A stretch of DNA of 64,000 nt from Kocuria turfanensis (lineage in GTDB: Bacteria; Actinomycetota; Actinomycetes; Actinomycetales; Micrococcaceae): the NCBI RefSeq assembly GCF_001580365.1, contig NZ_CP014483.1:1-64000 (forward strand). The letters are read 5' to 3'. A model generated the notes under the pieces. It was not told the DNA's origin. It was given only the letters and a program-made list of their open reading frames with translations, and made no database searches. A program made the position numbers and the translations under genes. How positions within the stretch are numbered: the first letter of the stretch is position 1; the number at the start of each line of letters is the position of its first letter. Positions 58,667 through 64,000 of the stretch are shown piece after piece.

Positions 58667-59650
58667 TCAAGGCTTGGCGTCGGGGAGGGTGCCGGTGGTG
58701 GCCAGTTGCTCGGCCACCTCGCGCAGCTTGAAGTTGGTCCCTGAGCTGACGGTGGTGAGCACCACGAAAGCCTGTTGGGCGGTGATTTTGAACCGCTCCA
58801 TCAGGATGCCCTTGGCCTGACCGATCAAATCCCGGGTGGCCAACGCCTCGTTGAGGTGTTTGATCTGCTGGGCGTCGGCGAAGGCCACCGCCGCATGCGC
58901 GGCCACTAGTGACCCGATCTCTTCGGCCTCTGCGTCGAAGGTGTGGAAGTCGGCCCCGTAGACGTTCAGCGCCCCGAGGTCCTCACCGTTGGTGTAGAGC
59001 TGGAAGGCGAGCATCGACTTCGCCCCAGCTTTCAGGGCGGCCGGGGCGAAGGCCGGCCACCGGTCCTCGGCGCGGAAGTCCGGGACGCGGACGATCTTCT
59101 CCTCATAGGCCGCGTCCAGACACGGGCCCTGCCCGTACTTTTCCTGGAGCTGGTCCACGGTGGCCGGCAGATCGGAGGACGGGGCGTGGCAGCGGACCGT
59201 GCGCCGGGCCTGGGCCACGGAGATCGAGGCATCCACCGCCCCGGGAATCAACTGCAGGGCCGCATGGACCATGGTGGCCAAGGTAGCCTCGAAGTTGTTC
59301 TCGCCCTGCATGGTGCGGGCCAGTTCGCCCAGTTGCCCGGCCAGGTCACCGGCGCCCCTCGCGGTGCCTGCTTCGCGGGCAGGACCGTTCACGCCGCGGG
59401 AAGTCGTGTCCATCGCCTCAGTGTCCCCCACCGGCGCCCGGTGGTCGTCCTCCTTCTGGGTGCGGGGGTCGTTGTCTTCCAGGCCGGTGTCGGCCTCAGC
59501 GGCCTGGCGGGCTTTCCAGTCTCGTAGTTGGGACTGGCCTTCCTGCTTGAGCGCCTTCGCTTGGGCTTCCAGTTCTTTCTCGCGGGCCTGGGCCTGGAGC
59601 TGGTGCCGACGGGTGCGGTCCTCGGCGGATTCGGCCTCGTGGTGGCCCAT
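58667..59650 (-). CDS. GAF and ANTAR domain antiterminator/regulator
   Basis: A 327-residue protein with GGGAAGGACC before ATG 59650. Residues about 1-85 are a charged coiled coil. A GAF domain follows (ASISVAQARRTVRCHAPSSDL, EKYGQGPCLDAAYEEKIVRVPDF, LAFQLYTNGEDLGALNVYG), and the C-terminus is an ANTAR RNA-binding domain (RDLIGQAKGILMERFKITAQQAFVVLTTVS). Such proteins sense a signal and prevent transcription termination at paired hairpins. Promoter-proximal targets are unknown. It closes the minus-strand operon from 63187. Confidence 0.92.
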   Translation of the reverse strand: MGHHEAESAEDRTRRHQLQAQAREKELEAQAKALKQEGQSQLRDWKARQAAEADTGLEDNDPRTQKEDDHRAPVGDTEAMDTTSRGVNGPAREAGTARGAGDLAGQLGELARTMQGENNFEATLATMVHAALQLIPGAVDASISVAQARRTVRCHAPSSDLPATVDQLQEKYGQGPCLDAAYEEKIVRVPDFRAEDRWPAFAPAALKAGAKSMLAFQLYTNGEDLGALNVYGADFHTFDAEAEEIGSLVAAHAAVAFADAQQIKHLNEALATRDLIGQAKGILMERFKITAQQAFVVLTTVSSGTNFKLREVAEQLATTGTLPDAKP

Positions 59651-59889
59651 CTATTGGTCCTTCCCACCTTCGGGTTGGTTGATGATCGGCCTGAGGATGA
59701 ATGCGCTTCGGACCGATCCTGTAGCCAGGATGCCCCCCGCTCATGCCTCCGACCGCAGCAGCCTGCGAAAATGACGAGCAGCTCATCCGGGATGGCGGCC
59801 AGGAGTTTTTGGCGGGCGTCGTGGTAGTCCTCCCCCTCGGCCTTGATGTCTTGAGGGATGTCGGGGTGGATGGTGCCCACGATTTTCAT
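59389..59889 (-). CDS. Possible small protein overlapping the GAF-ANTAR gene
   Basis: ATG 59889 overlaps the previous stop (ATGA) with AGGAACC upstream, and the first 45 residues look real (MKIVGTIHPDIPQDIKAEGE, ARQKLLAAIPDELLVIFAG). The frame then turns Arg/Pro/Thr-rich and overlaps the next gene by about 260 bases in another phase. Probably a shorter real protein with a lost stop, or a frameshift near 59740. End uncertain. Confidence 0.5.
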   Translation of the reverse strand: MKIVGTIHPDIPQDIKAEGEDYHDARQKLLAAIPDELLVIFAGCCGRRHERGASWLQDRSEAHSSSGRSSTNPKVGRTNRWATTRPNPPRTAPVGTSSRPRPARKNWKPKRRRSSRKASPNYETGKPARPLRPTPAWKTTTPAPRRRTTTGRRWGTLRRWTRLPAA

Positions 59890-60263
59890 GCGGGGGTTCC
59901 TGCTTTGTTGAGTTGGATGGGGGCGGTGAGTCCGCACAGGTGGTCCTCGCCTTCGGGGCCGATCATGGTCCAGTCGCCGGTGCGGGTGTAGCCCTCCCGG
60001 TGCAGGAAGGCGTCCAGGGCGCGGTGGTCGGTCCACCGCCCGGCCTCGTCGAGGGGGCAGTCCGCGGGGTTCTGTGGGGGCAGCACGCTGTCGGCAACGA
60101 CGTTGAGCCCGGGGGTGTCCTTTTTCTGCGGTTGGACGCGCATGAGGATCAGCGCGCCTTTCCACAGGTCGGGGTTGGTGTCGTCATAGCCGCAGCGGTC
60201 ACAGCGCCACTGGATCTCCAGGCGGTTGTAGGGGAACAAGTCGGTCATCAGATCAAGGCTCAT
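59886..60263 (-). CDS. Unknown protein with a CxxC zinc motif
   Basis: A 125-residue protein with AAGGACCCCC before ATG 60263. The segment LEIQWRCDRCGYDDTNPDLW has a CxxC that could bind zinc with a distant Cys/His (VLPPQNPADCP). Later RWTDHRALDAFLHREGYTRTGDWTMIG is conserved-looking. Member of the small-gene operon; function unknown. Confidence 0.75.
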   Translation of the reverse strand: MSLDLMTDLFPYNRLEIQWRCDRCGYDDTNPDLWKGALILMRVQPQKKDTPGLNVVADSVLPPQNPADCPLDEAGRWTDHRALDAFLHREGYTRTGDWTMIGPEGEDHLCGLTAPIQLNKAGTPA

Positions 60264-60302
60264 GGGGGTCCTTAGGGGGAGTCGGTCAGCCGAGGCGGGG
60301 TG

Positions 60303-60722
60303 CTAGTCGTGGGGGGTGAGTTGGGTGGCTTCGATGGCCTGGAGGTGGAGGCGGTCTGCGGTGGCCGCGGCCTGGCGGGCCGGGTCCCCGTCTTCGGGGT
60401 CGTCGTGCTCGGCGGTGGCCTCTGCGGCCGCGTGCATTTGGTCGGCGTGGTAGGTGGCCAGGGCCTCGGTGAGCACCTGGTAGGTGCTGGGGTCCAGGGT
60501 GATGGTGACCTGGCCGGCGGCCGCGGCGGTTTCGATGGTGCGGCGCAGCTCGTCGGCGTGAAGGACCTTCAGCAGCAGGGTCGTGCGGTCCTCGGTGGTG
60601 GGGGTGAACTGGCGGTCGTGGGTGAGCAGTTCTTGGTGGGCGGCGTAGTGCTCCAAGGCGTCGGTGAGCACCTCAAAGGTGGTGGGGTCGAGGTCGTAGG
60701 TGAGGGTTGGGGTGGTGGTCAT
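60303..60722 (-). CDS. Internally duplicated small protein
   Basis: A 139-residue protein with AAGGAG upstream of ATG 60722. Two related halves: TYDLDPTTFEVLTDALEHYAAHQEL (about residues 8-32) and TITLDPSTYQVLTEALATYHADQMH (about 72-96). Soluble and acidic. The duplication suggests a pseudo-dimeric binding protein. No family recognised. Confidence 0.75.
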   Translation of the reverse strand: MTTTPTLTYDLDPTTFEVLTDALEHYAAHQELLTHDRQFTPTTEDRTTLLLKVLHADELRRTIETAAAAGQVTITLDPSTYQVLTEALATYHADQMHAAAEATAEHDDPEDGDPARQAAATADRLHLQAIEATQLTPHD

Positions 60723-60757
60723 GGGTGGCTCCTTCGATCGGTGCGGCCTGCCAGGAG

Positions 60758-60994
60758 TCAGTGGCGGGGCGTTCGGATGATGAGCTGGGAGACGCGTTGC
60801 TGTCCGATGCCCAGCAGGGCTGCGATGGCTTTCTGGCTCATGCCACTGCGGCTGAGGGCGGTGACGGCTTCACGCGCTTCGGTGGCCGCGTCCTCGGTGA
60901 GCTTTCGTGCTTGCTCGGCCTTGTCTTGGGACTGCTTCCAGTCGGTCACGGCTGCGCGCTGGTCGTCCGTAAGGTCGGGGCGGTCGGGGGTCAC
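60758..60994 (-). CDS. Small helix-turn-helix protein
   Basis: A 78-residue protein from GTG 60994, preceded by AAGGAGCCCC. The C-terminal segment REAVTALSRSGMSQKAIAALLGIGQQRVSQLI is a helix-turn-helix of the XRE/sigma-like kind; the N-terminus is helical (TDDQRAAVTDWKQSQDKAEQARKL). Likely a local regulator. Confidence 0.75.
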   Translation of the reverse strand: MTPDRPDLTDDQRAAVTDWKQSQDKAEQARKLTEDAATEAREAVTALSRSGMSQKAIAALLGIGQQRVSQLIIRTPRH

Positions 60995-61064
60995 GGGGCT
61001 CCTTGGTGGTAGGTCGCGGTCACGAGTGATCGTGTGGGGGTGGAGTTGGCCGGCGGCGCGGGGG

Positions 61065-61445
61065 TCAGGATTCCTCAGGGCTGTTGTAGCCCTGTGAACT
61101 GATGCGGGACTGGGCTTCCTCCAGCAGCGCTCCGATTTTCGCGGCGTGGCGGGCGGCCTCACGGATGAGCGCGGCCGCGGCCGCCGCGTTCTCGGTGGGG
61201 CTTCCGTTGTGGTCGTAGACGTCGTGGGTTTCCAGGGATCGCATGAGCCCACCAGCTACCTGGTTGAGGGCCTGGTGCATGCCGTAGCCGGCAGCAGTCT
61301 TGAGATTCCCGAGGACGTCGTAGACGACAGGTGCGGACAGGGAGGCCACGTTAATCGTGGCGTGGTTGATCGCGCGCACAGCCTCGTAGGCGGTATCGGC
61401 CTCACGGACGACGAGGGGCCGGTCATCGGTATCGTTGTCGTACAC
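61065..61445 (-). CDS. Unknown helical protein
   Basis: A 126-residue protein starting at ATG 61445 with CAAGGAG upstream. Helical, with AYEAVRAINHATINVASLSAPVVYDVLGNLKTAAGYGMHQALNQVAGGL and ALIREAARHAAKIGALLEEAQS; acidic start. It resembles small actinobacterial plasmid proteins without a known role. Operon member. Confidence 0.75.
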   Translation of the reverse strand: MYDNDTDDRPLVVREADTAYEAVRAINHATINVASLSAPVVYDVLGNLKTAAGYGMHQALNQVAGGLMRSLETHDVYDHNGSPTENAAAAAALIREAARHAAKIGALLEEAQSRISSQGYNSPEES

Positions 61446-61526
61446 GGGAACTCCTTGGGGTTGTGGGCCGATGGTGTCAGCGTAGGGCCCGGAGCGGATG
61501 GCCCCGGCGGGGCCGGCGTGGTGAGG

Positions 61527-61868
61527 TTAGGCCGGGGTGATGTAGAGAACCACGGCGGTGGGGGCGGTGTCGTCGGCGGCTACCAGCACGGTCCAGCGGG
61601 CGTGTTGGAGGCCGCCGGTGCGGATCGTCCAGGTGGTACCCATGCTCAGTGCCCGATCGCCCTCGGTGAGAGCGGTCAGAGCAGCTGTGAGGGCGTCCAC
61701 GACGGCGCGCACGCCCTTCTCGGTGTCGCTGTGCTGGGCGAGGGCGCAGGCGCGGTGGTGGGCGTCTGCGGCCATCACGACGCGAAAGCCGCCGGCCAGT
61801 CCGGCTTTCTGTGCGGTGGCAGTGACGTCCACGGGGGCGCTGGTGGCGGGTGTGTAGGTGATGGACAT
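61527..61868 (-). CDS. Unknown small protein
   Basis: A 113-residue protein with CAAGGAAGC upstream of ATG 61868. Alpha/beta composition with VRAVVDALTAALTALTEGDRAL and TWTIRTGGLQHARWTVLVAADDTAPTAVVLYI. No family recognised. Operon member. Confidence 0.72.
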   Translation of the reverse strand: MSITYTPATSAPVDVTATAQKAGLAGGFRVVMAADAHHRACALAQHSDTEKGVRAVVDALTAALTALTEGDRALSMGTTWTIRTGGLQHARWTVLVAADDTAPTAVVLYITPA

Positions 61869-61967
61869 GGCGGGGGCTTCCTTGTGTCCGTGGGGGTCTG
61901 CGGTGTCCGGGGTGGTGGGGACGTGTATCCCGGCAGGGATGCCGCTTCCCTGCCGGGTTGCGCCGGC

Positions 61968-62225
61968 TCAGCCGGTCAGCACGTGGGGCAGGGTCATGAG
62001 CTTGTCGGGGCGGTAGCCGGACCAGTGGTCCACTTCGGTGCCGTGCTCGTTGTGCACGACGGTCACCGGGGCGCGCTGGTGGCCCAGTGCGCGCACGTAG
62101 TCCAGGGCTCCGGGTTCGGCGGCGAGGTCGACGGCGCGGAAGTCGAGGCCCTTCTTGTCCATTGAGCGGGCGGCGGCCGCGCAGTCGGTGCAGCCGGGGG
62201 CGGTGTAGAGGGTGGCGGTACGCAT
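61968..62225 (-). CDS. Glutaredoxin-like (NrdH/Grx-type) redox protein
   Basis: An 85-residue protein from ATG 62225 with AGGAG upstream. The thioredoxin-fold opening TATLYTAPGCTDCAAAARSMDKKGLDF contains the CxxC active site as CTDC, followed by VDLAAEPGALDYVRALGHQRAPVTVV with the cis-Pro (APVTVV). A disulfide reductase on an accessory element; its reductant and target are unknown. Confidence 0.9.
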   Translation of the reverse strand: MRTATLYTAPGCTDCAAAARSMDKKGLDFRAVDLAAEPGALDYVRALGHQRAPVTVVHNEHGTEVDHWSGYRPDKLMTLPHVLTG

Positions 62226-62299
62226 CGGGGGGTCTCCTGGTGGATCGGGCGGGGGCACAGGGGGAGGGCTCGAGCCCTCCCCCCGGGGTGGTGGGTGGA

Positions 62300-63187
62300 T
62301 CAGGCGTCGGCCGCCTCGGGGTCCTCGGTGGGGTCCAGGGCCTCGGCCAGGGTGTGCGCGGTGGCCAGGACGTTGGCGGCGGTGGCCTTGATGGTCTCGG
62401 AGTCAGTCTTGCTCCATCCGGCGACGTAGCCCACGGAGTAGGCGGCGGTGTCCAGGCCGAAGATCCCGGCGACGATGTAGGCCACGGATTCGGCCTCGGT
62501 CTCTTTGATGCCGCGGTGGGCGATGTACTCGGCGTGATCCTGATCGGCGTGCAGGACGACGTGGGCGGCCTCGTGGATGGCGGTCTTGGCGGCCTGGGCG
62601 GGCGAGACGTTGGCTTCCACGACGACACGACGGGTGCCGTCGGTGGTGGTGTAGCCGTTGGCCTCCCCGGGGATGGCCTCGCGGGTGACGCTCCAGCCGA
62701 TGCCTTCCAGGTAGGCGGCAGTGCGGGCGAAGAGCCCGGCCTCGTCGGCGCCCTCCAGGCGGCGGGACGGGTGGGCCGGGGTCTCGACGCCTTCAATGGG
62801 GTCGGTCTGGGAAATGTCGAACACGGAGAGAATCGGGAAAATGGTGATCTTCTTTTCTTCCTCCACTCCGGTCTGCTCGTTTTTCTCAGTGATCTTCTTG
62901 GAGCTGTAGCCGAAAATTTTGATGGACTTCTCGCCCTTGCGGACCTGGCGGCCCTTGGCCTGCCACTGGCGGAAGCCGGCGACCTGGGTCGCGTGCGGGC
63001 ACTGGGCGGTGATCAGCAGGACGTTGTTGATGCTGAAATTGTGGAAGCTGGCGGCGTAGTCCAGGAACTTCTGCCACTCCCCCGAGGTCGCCAGCGCCTC
63101 GACCTGGTTGGCCAGCTTCTCATGCAGGGCCTTGGCCTCGACCTGACGCTGCTCGGCGGTCTTGCGGGTCTTGTTCTTGGTGGTCAT
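62300..63187 (-). CDS. ardC: ArdC-type antirestriction/ssDNA-binding protein
   Basis: A 295-residue protein with GAAAGGGAAAA before ATG 63187. The N-terminal ssDNA-binding (ArdC-N) region has FHNFSINNVLLITAQCPHATQVAGFRQWQAKGRQVRKGEKSIKIFG; the C-terminal zinc-peptidase-like part has KTAIHEAAHVVLHAD (HExxH) and ESVAYIVAGIFGLD. ArdC homologues protect incoming single-stranded plasmid DNA from restriction during conjugation. It is the first gene of the small-gene operon and has a good promoter. Confidence 0.9.
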   Translation of the reverse strand: MTTKNKTRKTAEQRQVEAKALHEKLANQVEALATSGEWQKFLDYAASFHNFSINNVLLITAQCPHATQVAGFRQWQAKGRQVRKGEKSIKIFGYSSKKITEKNEQTGVEEEKKITIFPILSVFDISQTDPIEGVETPAHPSRRLEGADEAGLFARTAAYLEGIGWSVTREAIPGEANGYTTTDGTRRVVVEANVSPAQAAKTAIHEAAHVVLHADQDHAEYIAHRGIKETEAESVAYIVAGIFGLDTAAYSVGYVAGWSKTDSETIKATAANVLATAHTLAEALDPTEDPEAADA

Positions 63188-63227
63188 TGGTTTTCCCTTT
63201 CTTGTTCCCGGCCTTTCTTATAGTTCT

Positions 63228-63256
63228 ATACTAGTTCCCCCGCGTAAATGTGGCAA
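63228..63256 (-). promoter_or_regulatory. Promoter of the ardC operon
   Basis: On the minus strand TTGCCA (63251-63256) and TAGTAT (63228-63233) are separated by exactly 17 bases, close to the housekeeping sigma consensus. The transcript would start about 35 bases before the ardC ATG. Confidence 0.75.
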
Positions 63257-63589
63257 GCTATTTTTCTGACTTTGTTGATTTCTTGGTGCGGCGCGTCCGG
63301 TATTTATTCAACCTATTGGCGCGAGGCGCCCCGCGCCTGCGGTCGCGCGCTGGGGGCCCCTTTGGCGCTCTGGGACGGGTGGGTGCTGGGGGTGGGCCCT
63401 GGGCCCTTTCGGGAGTCTCCACGCGCCGCCAGTAGCTCGGTGCGCGGCCCCGACCCGGCACCTCATCCCGTCGCCTGTCCTTGGAAGAAAGAACCCGACC
63501 CACTGCCGCTGATGCAGCCGGAGAACCGCAGTCCGACGACCATGGGAAACTCCCCCGTTGCCCTTTCCTGCGATGGCCAGGCATAGAGA
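63257..63589. other. Non-coding stretch upstream of the ardC promoter
   Basis: No gene visible. The part next to the promoter (63262-63312) is AT-rich, the remainder GC-rich with only short frames lacking ribosome sites. Confidence 0.5.
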
Positions 63590-63621
63590 AAGGCCGACCC
63601 GTGCTTACACGGGCCGGCCTT
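63590..63621. terminator. Terminator-like hairpin
   Basis: AAGGCCGACCCGTG (63590-63603) pairs with CACGGGCCGGCCTT (63608-63621) with one mismatch and a 4-base loop. It would isolate the ardC promoter from the gene at the window end. Confidence 0.7.
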
Positions 63622-63646
63622 CGCCCAGGTTCACCTCGTTGATCAA

Positions 63647-63735
63647 TGTGCCTATACGTCTATGTGTCATATAGGCACCATGCCATTTAGTCATTTAGAC
63701 ACGTAGGCATCTTGACACATGGGCACCATGACGCA
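63647..63735. repeat. Iteron-like repeat cluster beside a possible DNA-binding gene
   Basis: An AT-rich stretch with related units in both orientations: TGTGCCTAT (63647-63655), TATAGGCAC (63671-63679), GTAGGCAT and ACATGGGCACCAT. The first contains the TGTGCCTA of the array at 22089-22112. It lies just after the stop of the gene at 63742 and could be a centromere-like or origin-proximal binding array. Confidence 0.6.
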
Positions 63736-63741
63736 ATGTGT

Positions 63742-63999
63742 TTACTGACTGCGTGGGCGTCCCGGGCTGAGGACTCCGGGGCCCGTGAACTCCTCCACGC
63801 CGTACTTGGTGTGCAGATCATCGAGGGAGGTGGAGAGTAATCCGGTGATCCAGTCGGACCAGGAGACTCCGGGGCCGGCGTCGATGACGTAGGCCCTTTT
63901 CAGTTCGGTGAGCAGTGGCTTCGGCACCGTCACGCGAAGGCGGTCACGTTGCTCAGCGGTCGATGTACGCTGCGGCTGCGTTTCGGATTGGTGTGCTGG
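63742..63999 (-). CDS. Ribbon-helix-helix-like protein, 5' partial
   Basis: The frame is open to the window end, so the true start lies outside. The visible 85 residues read QRDRLRVTVPKPLLTELKRAY, resembling the beta-strand and first helix of a ribbon-helix-helix domain, then WSDWITGLLSTSLDDLHTKYG as a second helix. Small proteins of this type often act as partition adaptor (ParB-like) proteins, and iteron-like repeats follow the gene. A ParA gene would be expected beyond the window. Assignment is tentative. Confidence 0.6.
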   Translation of the reverse strand, partial: PAHQSETQPQRTSTAEQRDRLRVTVPKPLLTELKRAYVIDAGPGVSWSDWITGLLSTSLDDLHTKYGVEEFTGPGVLSPGRPRSQ

Positions 64000-64000
64000 C

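Noticed and set aside
1-64000. tRNA, rRNA or replication initiator gene
   Set aside because: None could be recognised on either strand, so the replication module is presumably outside the window or belongs to an unrecognised family.

Overview
The window is high-GC DNA, roughly two thirds G+C or more by eye. The codon use, MobF relaxase, Lsr2, DUF4913, SCO6880-like and DUF6297-type proteins and the class of insertion sequences point to an actinobacterium, most plausibly a member of the Micrococcales such as a Micrococcaceae relative. It looks like part of a large conjugative plasmid, or less likely an integrative conjugative element. No rRNA, tRNA or core housekeeping gene is visible. Both ends cut through genes.

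Layout. (1) 2-13133 is one tightly packed plus-strand conjugation operon whose genes mostly overlap by ATGA or GTGA. It encodes a wall-degrading transglycosylase/M23 enzyme (5' cut), a lipoprotein, membrane-anchored scaffold proteins, a ParA/MinD-like ATPase, a polytopic VirB6/TrbL-like protein, an SCO6880-type protein, VirB4-like and VirD4-like ATPases and DUF4913. (2) 13338-21485 holds a compositionally foreign cargo gene, a 1504-residue MobF relaxase-helicase, a divergent intergenic region with three nested perfect inverted repeats (the best oriT candidate), a coiled-coil accessory protein, and small genes ending with a serine resolvase. (3) 21578-22833 contains a beta-helix (bactofilin-like) protein, an 18-bp palindromic repeat and a toxin-antitoxin pair with a clear operator.

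(4) 23085-34944 is accessory cargo: five GNAT acetyltransferases, a MocR/YczE divergent pair, a methyltransferase, an ASCH protein, an ABC-type pair and an SdpI-like protein. An alpha/beta hydrolase here is cleanly interrupted by an IS481-family element. (5) 34945-38442 is an insertion-sequence graveyard (IS110-, IS5- and IS630-like remnants) surrounding an intact alpha-carbonic anhydrase lipoprotein and a small membrane protein. (6) 38493-46322 is an ion-homeostasis block with two near-identical CaCA antiporters, a TerC-family exporter behind a yybP-ykoY-type manganese riboswitch, a universal stress protein, regulators, a second serine recombinase and a 30-residue Lsr2-like fragment.

(7) 46670-51840 is a scar where an IS3-family element without a target duplication joins a C-terminally truncated subtilisin-like protease to an N-terminally truncated type III restriction (Res-like) helicase-nuclease. 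(8) 52129-57809 carries full-length Lsr2, a very alanine-rich coiled-coil wall-anchored protein preceded by a 23-bp palindrome, its probable dedicated sortase and a cold shock protein. (9) 58667-63187 is a minus-strand run of ArdC, a glutaredoxin-like protein, several small unknown proteins and a GAF-ANTAR regulator, driven at least in part by a good promoter. (10) The last 400 bases hold a terminator, iteron-like repeats sharing an 8-bp motif with the repeat at 22.1 kb, and the 3' end of a ribbon-helix-helix-like gene, a possible partition locus.

The modules fit a conjugative accessory replicon: cell-wall opening and the transfer channel (region 1), DNA processing (region 2), maintenance (toxin-antitoxin, possible partition), anti-restriction and silencing (ArdC, Lsr2), and host-adaptation cargo. 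All identifications rest on reading motifs by eye, and no database search was possible.
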